A stretch of DNA of 64,000 nucleotides. Source: Megalonaias nervosa. Lineage: Eukaryota > Mollusca > Bivalvia > Unionida > Unionidae. Numbering within the stretch: position 1 is the first letter of the stretch; each line of letters opens with the position of its first letter. The stretch is from contig JAECUM010005005.1 of the NCBI GenBank assembly GCA_016617855.1, positions 1 through 64,000 of the forward strand. The letters run 5' to 3'. This document shows, in pieces, positions 1 through 17,400 of this stretch. Made by a program: the position numbers and the translations under genes. The notes below the pieces were generated by a model. That model ran no database searches. It had not been told where the DNA came from and worked only from the letters and a program-made list of their open reading frames with translations.

Positions 1-414
1 TCTTTGTGTCTAAGTTCAGTGGGCAATTCGTTCCATGTTGCTGGGACTGGTATGCAAAAGAACGTCATCTATATGACTTCATTTTCATAGTGCGAATAAT
101 GAGAATACAAGTGTCAGAAGAGGAGTGTAAGTATCTTGCTGGTGTGTACACATGGGTGAGGTTGGATAAGTATGTTGGACTGGAGCCCATCGGTGAAATG
201 TAGCACAGAGAACAAATTTTGTGTTTAATTCTGGATCGAATGGATAGCCAGTGTAGGGTACAGAGCAGGGGGAGGCTTGCTCTGATTGTGGTACTCTAAG
301 GATGATCCGAGCAGCTGTGTTTTGAACTTTTTGAAGTTTCTGGAGTAGATATTGAGATGAATCAGACAGAACTGAGTTACAATAGTCCAGTTTTGAAAGT
401 ACTAAGGAACACAC
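1..414 (-). mobile_element. Non-LTR retrotransposon remnant (C-terminal end of reverse transcriptase ORF)
   Basis: The minus strand encodes a stretch with LSKLDYCNSVL, then LLQKLQKVQNTAARII, which is the well known segment just after the palm of LINE reverse transcriptases (SRLDYCNSLL...LQ.VQN.AARL pattern). After a frame change near base 250 the text continues with LHWLSIR, YTPARYLHSS and an RSFAYQ segment toward base 1, matching the usual order of the LINE ORF2 tail. There is at least one frameshift and one in-frame stop, so it is dead. The piece runs off the left edge. The LINE clade cannot be decided from this tail. Confidence 0.8.
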
Positions 415-2940
<2,526 letters not shown>

Positions 2941-3037
2941 CCATTATATAATGGCACATTATACACCTGACCAATGTTTAATAGTCCTCTATATCAATAA
3001 CTTAAATTTGTACACATTCTTTCATCCATAGTTATTC

Positions 3038-3515
3038 TGACCTTTGCCCTTTAGATACCCAAATCAATAGGTTTCTTCCTTACCTTAAATGCAAACACTC
3101 TCAAAGACTGGGCCAGTTCTGTAATGTAGAATTAGTATTATTGTACAGACACCAGTTTTCTTCTTTCAGTCAATGACCTTGATATTTGACCTTTTGACCC
3201 CAAAATAAATAAACTTATTCCTTACCCCTAAGTGCATGCCATCTACAAAACTTTTTTGACATATGTCATGTAGACTAATGATATTGGACATTGACCTTTG
3301 ACATTTTGACTCCAAAATCTATAGAAATATTCCTTACACCAAGTGCAAGCCCTTTACAAAATGTTATAAATTTCAATGAATGAGAACTCAAATTATTATG
3401 CGGAAAACATTTTTCTTCTGTCAATCACAGTGGCCTTAATCTCTGACCTTTTGACCTAAAATTGACATGATTCTTCCTTACCCAAAGTGCATTGTGGACA
3501 AAAAGTTATTGTGTA
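3038..3515. repeat. Degenerate tandem repeat, four units of about 115-145 bp
   Basis: Units begin near 3038, 3175, 3289 and 3433. Each has a TGACCTTTTGACC-like core, then an A-rich part, TTCCTTAC and AAGTGCA. Units are diverged, so this is an old array lying in the intron left of beta-glucuronidase exon 6. Confidence 0.75.
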
Positions 3516-3598
3516 AAACCAAACTCATAACAGATGGATGGACATCATAACACAATGCTCCAGCCTTATGGTAGGCAGAGAACTAAATTAAACATTAC

Positions 3599-3739
3599 AT
3601 CAAAATCTTCATGTTTGTTGACTCCAAGACAGTAGAATGGATCCTGGTTGATTAGAAGCTTGGATCCAAGAACACGCACAGTCCTGATGCCAAATGGCTG
3701 TCTGTACACATCAGTCCCATTTCCTGATACCAAGGTCAC
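3599..3739 (-). CDS. GUSB: GUSB exon 6 (start of TIM barrel)
   Basis: 47 whole codons, phase 0 at both ends. The acceptor is a pyrimidine-rich tract ending in AAG before GTGACC, and the donor is GAT|GTAATG. It encodes [10 protein letters not shown] and [20 protein letters not shown] is the signature at the start of the catalytic barrel in GH2 beta-glucuronidases. Confidence 0.92.
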
Positions 3740-6700
3740 CTTCAGAAGGGGAAAAAAAAACATCAATGAAAGTAGTCAGAAATGCAACTTAAGTTAATTC
3801 ATTGTCACAAAATAATGCCCACTGCCAAAACAGTACATGAATAACAAGCTTCATCATGACCCCTTTTAAAAAGTGATCATTTTTAATCTTAAGAAATCTG
3901 TAACAGCACTACTATGTTATATAAGTTCATGAACACGTACCAAATTTTTTCATTTTATAAACATGCAGTAACACCTCATGACATCATAAATGTCCTTACA
4001 ATTCATTCATTGTTTTGAGGTTTTTGTTGTGATTTTTTATTTTATGATAAAAGAATTGTACGTTTCTCCTCATTTCAAATGAAATTTGTGACACTTGTCA
4101 AAAAAGTTTATAAAAAGATAGATGTTATTTCACTAATGTCATAAAAGGCCCTTTGAAATGAGCATGTAAAATCCTCTGTATCCATGACTAAATATAAGAC
4201 GCATATCAGTATTAAATGAATAATATTTCATTAGCATACATACAGTCACTGATCTAAATATTCAGTCCCTGCAATTTTCATGACAACAAATTTTCTAAAT
4301 TTGTAATAATTTTCAATGGTAGAAATAAATTCCAAACACATAGTACATTTTTTTAAAGTCAACAAAAAATAAAACATTCAAGCTGGAACATCAGAATGTT
4401 TTACTCATACTAAAACAACAGGTGCTTGAACTGACAACTATCAGGCTGTGAAATTGCTTTGAATATCATATTATCTCAAGGATCAAATGAAGGTTTTATC
4501 AACAGGCAGCAACAACAACAGGCAACACACTCTACAGCTCATAATTATATAGTGTTATATACCTGAAGACATGATGTTGTCAATTCCCATTTCCAATAAA
4601 CTTGTGTTATTTGACATTTTAATCATCCATGAATTTAAGTTATTGTCTTTTTTTATTTCTTTCCGAATAACCAAAATTGGGCTGACATTTATTTGTGATA
4701 AAGTGGTTAACATCTCTGACACAGAAGTTCTTGCATTGTCTCACTTTTATTCAACAAAAGATTTCTCCTAGTTAACCTCATTTTGGACATAGTTGGTTCT
4801 GTCTTTCTATCTAGAGCATGATTACAAATAATGGTGTTCCATGATCAAATTCCTGAACCACTTTAAGTGATTTTGGTTCATTTAAATACTGAGGGTAATC
4901 ACTGCCATTCTTTGGAGTTGTAGTGTACAGACTGCTTCAAGAATTTTTGAAAGAAAAATACATATTTTTGAAGGATTTTTTTTGTGATCTTTAAAGGATT
5001 ATATAGATGTGTGTCTTTAAAGGATTAAATAGATGTATATATTCTGTTGTCAAAAACAGTCTTAATATTATGAAACAAAATTGATGTTGGAACTTGATCC
5101 TATCTGGTTCATAAGTAAGTTTCAAGAGATGGTTGAGATTTGTTGGGCTTTAATTGATTTTAGAAAAAAAATTCATTCAAACAGATTAAGTAACATATCT
5201 CACTGTGGTTCACTAACCTGCCCAGAGTTTACAGAAATTAGAGTATGGTGCTCATGTAGGGCTGGTTCACATGTATCACCAGCAACAGTAAGTGTACTTA
5301 ATTAACAAACTGGCACAATTTTACATACAGAAACTAAGTACCAGAAATGTAACTTGAATTCTTTCTTTGTAAAGTAGTTAAGGGCCTATGATACTGGCTT
5401 ATCAATTTAAGCAGGTTACCAGCCAATTATGGCAAAAGCCAGAGTAGCCATGGCATGAGATCAACGTCCAAGGTCACATGACTGTTCATGGACTCAGCAG
5501 TCACATGACTGTTCATGGATTCAGCTGAGGATGTTCTGAGTGTTCCCTTGTATACTATAAATATTTCTTTTTTCAAGTTACATGCATTCTTCCTTTAGTA
5601 AGTATGTTTCATTGAACATCTCAAGTATCTTGTCAATATATACCATTATCTACTTTGAGGGGAGGAGGTTTAAATCTTTCTCCAACAATCTAGAAAAAAA
5701 CTCCAAGAGGCTTCTATGAGAGAAAGCAATTTTTACTGTAGTACTCCTTTTAAGAGTCATCCCATCAAATTTGTGTATGACAACCTTTCAAGGAAATAGC
5801 ATGAGATGGTTTTACAACAGAATTTTAGGTAAAAATTAAATAATTTGTATATATAATCTACTCTGACATTATGGCTTTATAAGAAAGAAGGATGAAGTGT
5901 AGAAGAAACTTTCTCTCCGAGTCCACTCGTCATTGAATTCCATTATGGATTACCTACCATCACACCCACATATGGTCTAAAGCGCTGACCGTTACGGATC
6001 ACTGCCATCTCACCTCTGTCTGCGTGAGTTCGAGTCCAGGCTCGGCTAACGTGGGTACGTGAGAAAGCCTGCCAGTAGCTTCTCGTGGGTCGGTGGTTCT
6101 TCCCGGGATTTTCCAGGGTTCTTCCTCCACCATTAATACTGGCCCCCATGTATAGCCTATCTTGTGCTGAAAAATGGCGTTAAACCCTATAACAACAACA
6201 ACAACAACACCCCCCACATATTTCTTCTTTAGGAACAGCCTTGAAAGAAACCTTTGGTATGTGCTGGTGGCTGCGTAAGTTTTAAATAATAATTATGTTC
6301 CATCTTCTTACCCTTAGTGTGTACATATAACCTGGCATCTTTGGATTCATTGTGTATGGCCACCAATATTTGGCATTATGTACAATCAGTGAGGATTGGC
6401 TCTTTATGCTGGATGCCACCACTTTCTCATCTTTGTCAGCTACCTCAACTTTCAAGGAAATCTGGTCTGATGGACCACCAGTCTTTATGGTGTAGTTTAC
6501 TATACCTGAAAAAAAGTTATATAATTATCATAAAATCAGGTTGGTACTCACAAAAATAGATAAATGCTTCGTCTGACAATACAGTAAAAATGGCTTTCAT
6601 AAACTTGATAAGAAATTCTAGAATTTACTGCATTACAACATTTGCTTTTGGATCTGCTGAGGATGCTTTTAGTGCTAAATGTCATGCTTTGGCCTTTTGT

Positions 6701-9700
6701 TGCAGATAACTGATGTCAGTGGCAAGGTCCATGACATTATAAAATTTTCAATGATTCAAGATCACCCTGACCAGAAATTTCTGATAAGACATAATCATTA
6801 AATTTAGATGCATTGTAATATAATTTCATAGCAATGCTTTCTGATATTTTATTTTAACATTTCCAGTCTATGAAGACATCTTGATTTTTTAACAACTAAA
6901 TAAACTGGGAAGTTGAGCATTGGTAACTAAACTAATAAAATCTCATATTAATATATCCTTTGCTGCTTGGATATTTCTCCAATGCCAATTGACTCTGTTG
7001 GACTGCCTATTCATACCGCAAATGTGCCAAGAGATGGCTGGAGACTTTAGGTATGGTCTGCCTCAGTTTCCAATAGAGATCTGGAAGACCATAACGCTAC
7101 AAATTGTCATGGGATTTAGCTCTAACATTAAGCATCCAAAAGAGAGGTCAAAGATCAACACTTAGAACTAAGTCATCTTCCACATTTAGATCAAAATAAA
7201 AGATATGACTGGAGCATATTTTCATTCTGGAAATATTCTAAGACTTTTTAAGCAGCTGATACAAGAATAACTGCATCTTTCAGCTGTAAAGAAAAATCCT
7301 TGGATATGAAAATTAAACATCACAAGTCGTACATTGTTTCATTCAAGATATTAATGACACTTTGTATTTCTCATCTAATAACATCTTTAATAAATTAACT
7401 GGGACAAATGTTTTGCTCAAAATGTATGATTGCTAAGACAATGATAACTTTTTACATTTTGAATATGACAAAATTCCAATTTCTCCATGCAAGGCAGAGT
7501 CTCACTATATGTGACCATGGTCTTATATGTGCCTCTTCTGATCTTGAAGAAAATTTTAAAATTCTAAAATGTTCTAAAATTTAATACTGAAGTAGTTTAA
7601 ACAGTGTATTCATTCTAGACTGTTGTGTAATCTGCATTTAAGCAGCCATCACAAAACTTCCAAATGAAAATTATCAATCACTATGGACTATTATAATGGT
7701 AAAGTGGCACTAAACTGGGTTTAAAAAAAAAAAAAAAAAACATTACTACATATACTGTCTTATAAATCATGTCAAAATGCAAAAAACAAATATTTTGATC
7801 TGCCATAGCATAACATGCAAGCAGATCTGGGTCCATGTTGTTTGTTCTACTAATTACTCCTAACAAACTGCATAGAACCAGATCTGCCAATACATTATGT
7901 GAAGCAGATCTTGGTCTGTGTAGTTTGCAGTGGGACTTGTCTTTTAAGCGAGTATATACAGTAGGTCTAATATTATCATTGCAGAGGGAAGTTCACATGT
8001 TTTCCAATATGGGTCTCTTTGATTGTGATATCATAGTGAGTGACATTCAATCTGGTTGACACTGGATGGTGTGTGTGTGTGTGTGTGTGTGATTTGGATT
8101 TTTAATGTAGCTTTAACAATTTTTCAGTCATATTGCTACCATGTCTGCAGTGTGGCAGTTTATAGTGATGTCTAGCACTGGGGCATCATGCCACTGACAT
8201 GCAGCGTGATGTCCCACCCAGTCACATTATCCTGACACCAGGCCAACCAGTCCTAACACTAACCTCTTAATGCTGAGCACCAAGCGAGGCAGCTGTTAGT
8301 ACCATTTTTGTAAGTCTTTGGTATGACTTGGCCAGGGATCGAATCCATGACCTCCTGCATCCGTGGCGTACACTCTAACCACTAGGCCACCAGAGTGGTC
8401 CCACACTGGATGGCACCGCTTGGTTAGCCTCATTTAAAAAGGTTGATGTATTTTAACAATGACTTTACCATATATCTCAAGGTGTTTATCTAATGCTCTT
8501 CAGTGGCATGTTGATTGACACCATGCAAAATAAGATGAATAATTGCCATTTAAAGGTATATTTAATCATAAATTCCCAAATATGACAACTACAGCTGAAA
8601 TAGTTAAAACCAACTGCCGACATGGTCTGTATGACTTTTATTTCAGCCTTATTCTGGTCTTTGTTCTCTCAAAGAAAGTTTTTACGTAACAAACATTATC
8701 TGAATACAAAAAGAACTGACTCCTCAATGGCAGGTGATCTCTTTCCAAGAAGGTCTTTCAAGTCATATTCAACTTTATAATCTCCTAATTAGTTCATCTG
8801 ATGTTTTCCATAAAAGGTTAAACTAAACACACAAGACTGTACATAAATGGATAGATAACTCACCATTTTCTTTGAAAATATCTGTGACTATTGTTATATC
8901 ATCCACATATACTCTGGGGGTTGAGTACAGGGTCACATGCCTGTGTATGCCAGCATAGTTGAAAAAGTCCATCTGTAGATCCTGTACAAAATATCCAGGA
9001 GGATACCTAGCAGTAGAAAAAAATACTGATTCACCATAATACACAAGAAAACCATATCAAGTATGTCAAACCCACAATGCATTGTTGAAAAACTTTAAAA
9101 CAAAACTTTTACAAATTGCTGCTGATGATGATCAAACAACAAAAAAAAACAGGAGTTCTTTAAAAGGACTGAAGCTCCACCAGCCAAAAGAAGTTTCAAG
9201 AATTCAAAAAAAGACTGTTTCTTTCTTTTAACTGCTGAGTGCTGAAACCATCTCTGATAAATTCTTCAGCAATAATATGATTTTCTGGGATTGGACCACA
9301 AACTCATTTCCCATAGAACTTAATGCTAATATATTAAAATCTAAAAATTTCTGCATTAGACTGGCCTAAAAATCACACATGCATCAATTCTTTAGAGTTA
9401 GAGAAATCTTTTTTTTCACCCCCAAAAAATATGTGTTCAACTGCATTTTTTTAGCCTCATACTGTTAAATTGGGGGAACAGTGGATCTGCACCTAATAAC
9501 ATAGCTTCACACCAGAAGTATCACTGATACTTTGACAGTAGGAAATTAAATAAAAAATATCAAAATTTACTAGCCAGAGACAATGGATGCATCTCAAAAC
9601 AATTAGGACTCTACTTTTTATTCTCCCACCAGTAGACTTGTTCTCTGGCTGTAAAATAATTAGTGGTCCAATACCTTCAAATTAACTCCTGTGGTGGACA

Positions 9701-11357
9701 AACTAGTTGTCAGACTGGTACCATTTTCATTTGTTTTCCAACATGACGTCATAAAAAGTCTTCTTGTGGATATGTTGATATGACTTTCTTTTTATTTGGA
9801 ATAATGATTTAAAAAATGGCTGCCATGGTGGCCATATTGGATATCAGATTGGCACAATTTCCATTTAGGACCAACAAGACATCATGAGGAGTATTTTGGT
9901 GAAAGCACAATGTCCAGCCATCCAAAAGTAGCCATAACATGATTTTCAAGATGGCCATCATTGTGGCTATATCAGAAGTAAGATTTCAACCATTTTCATT
10001 TACACCAATAAGACATCATAAGAAGTCTTTCAGTTAAAACCCCATGTTGACAAAAGATCATTAATTCAGGAGAAGGGATAGCAAGATTTTCAAGAGGGGC
10101 ACTGTGACAGCCATACTGGATGTCTGAGCAGCACCATTTTCACTCAGGACCAACAAAACATCATAGAAAGGTATTTAGTAAAATCACCATGCTGATATGA
10201 CCATACATTCAGGAGGAGTAAAGCTAACAAATATTTGTATGACAGGTGCTGTGGTGGTCAAGTTGGATGTGCAAGCAGCATCATTTTCATTTAATATCAA
10301 CTACGCATGAATTTCTGTGTTAGTGTAGTAGTATGAAACATGAATTTCTGTGTTAAGTAGCAGTATGAAAAATGAATCCTTGTCTTAGAGAAGCAGTGTG
10401 AAACATGAATTTCTGTTAATGTAGCAGTATGAAACATGAATTTCTGTTAGACCAGCAGTATGAAACATGAATTTCTGTGTTAAAGTAGCAGTATGAAATA
10501 TCAATTTCTGTATTAGAGTAGCAGTATGAAACATGAATTCATGTTAGACTAACAGTATGAAACATGAATTTCTGTGTTAGAGTAGCAGAATGAATGACAA
10601 ATTTCTGTGTTTGAGTAGGAGTGTAAACGATTTCTGTTTGAGTAGCAGTATGAACGATAAATTTCTGTGTTTGAGTAGCAGTATGAATGATAAATTTCTT
10701 TTTCAGTAACAATATGAACAATAAATTTCTGTGTTTGCATAGCAGTATGAACGATAAATTGCTGTAAATAGCAGTATAAAACATGAATTTATGTGTTAAA
10801 GTAGCAGTATAAAACATGAATTCCTGTGTTAGAGTAGCAATATGAAACATGAATTTCTGTTAGAATAGCAGTATGAAACATGAATTTCTGTGTTAAAGAA
10901 TAGTTAAACATGAATTTATTTGTTCGAGTAGCAGTATTAAACACAAATTCCTGTGTTAGAGAAGCAGTATGAAACATGAATTTCTGGATATTTAGTAACA
11001 TAGATACATGTAATACTAACATATTGGGATCTGCTTTATAGGTAATGGACCCAGGAGGTAGTGTTGTGGAAGTCAGTGTATTGTTGACAGCAACAGTCAC
11101 CCTGTTAACTCTGTCAAAATACAGGTATGAATTGACCTCTGCCTCAAAAGGAAGGTGACCCCCATCATGCCTCATCACCTCCTGGTAATTCACCCACTGA
11201 AAATTAGTCAACAAAACTACAATAACCATAAAACCTACAACAAAAAACACAATAAGTAGCAATGAAAATCCTAACTGAGATTTAAATGATAAGATTCCAT
11301 CAAGGTAACATTTCACTGGGAAAATTCTCACAAAATTTTAGACCATCAAACAGACAG

Positions 11358-11423
<66 letters not shown>

Positions 11424-14400
11424 CATATTCTATATGCTATGTGCATTTTCTATATGTTCTTTTCATATTCTGTTGTGCATTTTATATACTTTTTGCACAT
11501 TTTCTATATACTCTGCATATTTTATACACTGTGTGTATTCTATATATTATATTGGCATTCTATATTCTATGTGCATATTCCTTACACTGTGCATATTCTA
11601 TATGTGTGTATTCTAATTAACATTTGCATATTCTATATATTCTGTGCATATTCTATATACTATGTGCACTTTCCATACACTCTGTTCATATTCTATATAA
11701 TCTGTGCATATTCTATATAATCTGTGCATATTCTGTATACTCTGTGCATATTCTATATGCTCTGTGCATATTCTATATGCTCTGTGCATATTCTATATAC
11801 TCTGTGCATATTCTATATGCTCTGTGCATATTCTATACACTATATGCAACTTAATATTGCATTGTAAAAGACACTCTAATAAAGATAGTTTGCATCATAA
11901 ATTAACTCACATATAAAATTTTTAAAAAAAGATCTTACTAAACTTAGTACTGTCTCACGGAATATCTTTTAAGATCTTACACATACTAAGAATATTACAG
12001 AGAAGTAACAAATATACTAGTACTATATATGGCTTCAGGTCAATTATCAAAAACTAATTTTAAAAACACATTTTCATGTAGTTTAATACTGAAAAAGAAA
12101 TGGTACATCAATGCAGCTTTGTAAACAATTCTGTCATATATATTTCTCCTTACTTTAAGTTGTATACATTACCATCTGAATGTATGTCATCCAGAACCCA
12201 TCAGTTGTTGTTGCTGTTGTTGTAGGGTTTAATGCCATTTTTCAGCACAAGATAGGCTATACATGGCAGCCAATATAAATGGTGGAGGAAGAATCCAGGA
12301 AAACACCAGAAAGACCCACTGACCCATGAGAAGCAATTGGCATGCTTTCTCACATACCCACATTGGCCAAACCCAAGACTCAAACCCACGCAGACAGAGG
12401 TGAGATGGCAATGATCTGTAACGGTGAGCACTTTAGACCACTCAATCATTCGGGCAAGAGATAACAACAAGAATGCAGCAAAATCATATGACTCATCTGC
12501 TTCATCATAGCATAAATCAAAAATCTGAACAAAGCAGACAGAGACACATATACACACCTTTTTGTCTAGCATGCCTTTAATTTAAGTCAGGAAAAAAAAT
12601 TTAACACTGAGATTAATCTAACATGTGGACAAACAGGTATACATGTAGGCACCAAAGTAATCACAACGCCGAGCTTCTGCCAATGCAGGATTGACCAAAA
12701 CAATGTGATTAGTAAACAAATAAAGCAAATGTGACCTATCTTTTAAGGATGCATACACTGGTTCTAGAAAAGAATGCACCAAGTGTAATGAATGCACATG
12801 CATGCAACTACGTCCAAAAATAGGTCAAAAAGCAGTATTTAACACATCGTAATCACTAGAGCATGCAAAAAAGATCACTGTGACTGACCTACTTTTGCTA
12901 TTAAAAAAATCCCAGATAGTACTCATGCAAATGAAAGCAACCATAATATTTCATGACTGATTATGGAAGATTATTAAGAAATGGAGCTCAATATAACAAC
13001 TTCTGATTGTTGGAAACAATAAAAAAAAAGCCACCATAATGTTATCGAATAATATCTTGCTTTCACATGTAAACTAAAATCAACTAAAGAGGTGTCCAGA
13101 AAATGCAGTGTCTCACCTGACAGCTGCATTATTACATCACAGTTTTTTGGTTACATAGACAAGTAATCTTAACATACTGGGGTACGAGTGCTCAACATTA
13201 CCAGTAATGCTGTACCAAAGTTTCTGATAAACACTGTGTCTTGTAAGATTTTACAATTAGGGGTCCTGTGGTCCCTCATTTTACACAAACTGGGGATCCA
13301 AAGCACAGCTCTGGAGGACCATGGGGGCAAAGGTCATGAATTTAGATTCTGGCAAGCACAAATGACACTGACAAGGAAAGATAAAAGAATGCAATACTGA
13401 GTTTGTTGTTAATTATTCCTCCAACTATAATCATGTCCTTATTAAAAAGTTACATATGGAGCAAATGAAGTTCAGTAAACATCTGACCTGTTAGGTGCAG
13501 TCTGTCTGACCTATTGGGTCTTTCTGTTGACTCCGAGGTGAGGCAGGGACCCGTGGTATACTAATTAAAACACAAACTTAAAGTCATATTGTAATCTACT
13601 GTTTATATCCAAAATATACACTAGTTCTGTCCACCTCTCTAAATTCTACACTAATGTTTATCTACATTGTTTCTCACTATATTTGTCCACTCAGAATATC
13701 TATCACTCCATTATGTCTATTAGGTATCCTTTCTCTTAACTCCCCATCTTGTATATCTCTGTCTGATTCTTATTTCCAACTACATCTTATCTCTACTGTC
13801 CATTTTTCTTTCTCTGCCCTCCTTTTGCTTTTCTTTCTTTCTGCTTCATTCCCTTGTGCCTTCTCTACTCTTCTGTTCTGCCCACTATATCTTGTATCAC
13901 TTCTATATACACATATATCATATTCCCACCCCCTTTCCCCACATACAGAATATAATTAGCTAACCATTACTAGATGAATAACAGCTCCCTTCCCCCAGAT
14001 CATACTATAACCAAATGGTGCTGAGACAGCAGGAATATGACCCAGTTATCCAGATATGTCATGATGCTGACCCATTTACCCAAATTTGTCAAAGCCTTCC
14101 TGTAACCCAAAATCTTTACTTGATATGTTCTCACATCCAACTTACATTAGTTTCTATGATGCTGACCTAGTTTACCCGGATTTATCATTGCTTCCCTCAC
14201 CTCTATCTCTGAAATTAACATTATTCACACACCCAACATATTACTAGTTAGAAACCTGATATTGGTACAGCTATATATTTTACTTTTTCCTACACTAAAA
14301 ACCCTTTTGTCATATGTACTAAGAATCCCTCTGGTCATAAACAGATCCATCTAACTCAAGTTTATAATGACATTTTGAAATGTGATTTCCACTCTTCAAC

Positions 14401-17400
14401 ACAAGGTACTTGGTCTTAGTGAAGAATTATTGTTGAGGTTCTAAAATTTGTACAGCCAGTTGTAATTAGATTTGACTGATCGGTTTGCGAGGCTATGAGA
14501 ATGACATGAGCAGTGGAAGTTCTGCCTTTTGCAGAAGTTGTGGTAGCAGTCAGAAAGGTGGAATGGCATACCAACAATCCCTCAGGAAAAGGAACACATC
14601 CACTGCCCATGATCAATGGTCCAGGACTGGAAAGTCTGGTGGCAACACATCAAAGGCTTTCCCCATAGTGACAAGAGGGACTCTATTACAGAGAGGTGAT
14701 GAGGCTATTTGATGAGGACTTTTTTCCTTCCTAACCTGGAACAGATTGTCCACTAAAACGTTCTTCTTCCAATGAATATGGTGAACTCAGAGGGTGAATA
14801 TGTCCAAGTGGCCAAGCGGACTAAGTTCCAGATCTCCATGTAAGAGAAGGGCATGTGTGCCTCCCCAACACTAGAGATATGCCACAGCAAAATGTCTGTG
14901 ATATCTCAATCACTTACTTGTTGTTGCACCCCTGCAACACTAGAAATACAGCTTTCATTTTCTGGTTGTTGATGTGGACGGTAAATCATCCAGAGTATTC
15001 AAAGACTCTGAAGTAATTACACTCTCCGGCTGCAAGTGAGTACACCAACCGGAATCTGATGTATCAGTAAAGAGATAGGAGTAGGGGTCAAGTGCATGCA
15101 TGGGGGCCCCGGTCTGGAATCTTTCCCAATTTATCCACCAGCGTAAATGGTGATGAAAGTTTGGTCCAAGAAGATTCAGAGCTGATAGAGAATCTACTGT
15201 CTAAAAAAATTTAACAAGCACAAGAGAAATTATTCTAATTAAGAAGGAATGTTTGGCTTTCATATGGCTTTGCAACACTTTGAAGTATATATTAGTTCAG
15301 CTCATTCTCCAATTATTGTATTCAATGATTATAACCCTCTTACCTTCATTAAGAAAATGATAAACAAAAATCAGAGATTGTTAAGGTGAAATTTGATGTT
15401 GCAGGAATACAATACTGACAACAGGTACATCAAAGGAAAAGATAATCTAATTGCAAATACACTTTCACATGTATAGAAGTACTATATTGTTTTATTTTGT
15501 ATATCTTTTATCATTCATAAGACATCTTCCTGTGTAATTTTAACTGTTATAGTATTATATGTATATCTGACTAATATGTAAACAAAAACTTTATTGTATA
15601 CATCTTTCTTTTCTTTATCAGGGGATGTGTTATGTATATTTAATTTGTATTGTTTATTGGCTTTTCTCCATGACTGTATACACTTATTATCTACACTGTG
15701 TGATTGATCTTGGTCTGTAATTGAGGGCCTACCTGACAAGTGACATTTATTTTGCAAACCACATAATACATATCTAATATTTCTCTATGATTATAGATTA
15801 AATATTCAGATCATTATTAATGGAAGTAAACATGTTTACTTGTATCTGAGTTTAGGACATTTGTTTTTCACTAGAAAATTCCTGATCTTCTTGACAACTT
15901 AGAAAATATTTTAGATCATTAAGTTGACCCCCATCCTGGTTCTGTTATTGTGCTGTAACTTAGAGATATACAGTTGTTTCCTATCAAAACAGTTGATTCC
16001 TACCTTTATATCTAGAGCAGAATCAGTCTTTTCATTGTGTTCAGTTTTTAATTTGAGACAATTCATTTATTTTAATTATTCACTGGAATTACAAAGTGCT
16101 CAATAATATTTCAGACTAAATCATTATTTTTGGATTATTTTAATTCATTCAAGGACATTGTGGATTAATTGAGACAATTCATTTATTTTAATTATTCACT
16201 GGAATTAAAAGTGCCAATTATTTCAGTTCATTATTTTTGGATTATTTTAAATTCATTCACATTGATGTTGTCAACGCTTTTAGACAAGGTTATTCACTAC
16301 ATTCACAATGTGTTATTCAGAACACCACTGTATTCAGAACTTATACATTTGTTGAAGACTTTAAACTTGTTGGCTTCACAATAGGAAAGATAAAGAGAAA
16401 TTATAGAATTACAAAACTTGTGTGGCTCGATGATACATAGATCAAAACTTTATTGTTTTACAACAAAAAGAGTTTTTTTCACGAAATTCATATACTTAGC
16501 AATTTATACTCAGCATAAAGTTTTCAGCTTTCAAATTTGGTATGTCCGTAGTTTTCAGTAAAAGTTTATTTTGAACTATAATTCTAAACAGGTGCTGGGT
16601 CCATGGGTTACTTCTGCCTTGATTTCATTGATTTTTGTTTGCTCTGAGAGAATTTTTTGACTTTCAAATCAAAGGTCATATATTATTTCTGGATTTTTAC
16701 CATGGTTTGTCAATACGGAATTTTCAACCATTTCCAACACTGATTTTTGCTGTCTTCCAAACTGTCATGGTTTGGGAATACGGAACAAATTTTCCATATT
16801 TTTGCTGTTTCCAAGTGAGGACAAATTCATATACCAAAAGGAAGAATGAAGTTTTGGTTTCATAATGAACAAAATGAATTTAGTATTTGCTAGGCCCTTT
16901 GAAGTGTGCTTCGTTAAGCATGAGCAGAAGTAACAACTGACATAGTGACAGGATTTGACATCAATCTTTTATCCACGGGGAGACCATTCTCAATGATGTG
17001 GCAAACATCCTTTTGTTCTAACTTTGGAGAACAATATTTGAAAAATTGTGCGTGTACTCCAACTGTGCTAGAAGATAAAAAAAGACAATACAGAGGCCAA
17101 AATTTACATCAAAACCAGAAAATGAAAGGTGGAGCATATGGTCAACATTTAAAATATGATTCTGGATAGCATTTTGGTATTGGTCATTTGTATTCATTTC
17201 GGACTTTACAGAGAATAACTGAGAATTATGATAAACAATTCTGTGTCAACCTCAGACTCATCTTGCCAACTTCTTGCATCCCACTCCTGCTTAATTTGCA
17301 TGAGGTGGATGCAAAGCAATATCTTTTTTGTCCGGACTGATTATTTTAAATCTAAGATTCACACTTATGTGTTAATGCAATATCTGAGATTATGAATTAA

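Larger units (their letters stand above)
6506..8863 (-). other. GUSB intron 4
   Basis: No coding sequence recognised. Holds a dispersed MITE-like repeat (about 7780-7965) and a family B SINE on the minus strand (8069-8403). Confidence 0.7.
9007..11020 (-). other. GUSB intron 3
   Basis: Almost half is tandem repeat (9690-10290 and 10308-10985). No other feature seen. Confidence 0.7.

Noticed and set aside
10308..10985. CRISPR-like array
   Set aside because: Units are contiguous and variable in length without unique spacers, in an animal intron.
10539..11331. 103- and 180-residue minus ORFs
   Set aside because: Most of their length is the 30-bp tandem array; only 11021-11196 is real coding (GUSB exon 3).
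11434..11916. Cys/Tyr/Ile-rich plus ORFs in three frames
   Set aside because: Explained by the 20-bp tandem array.
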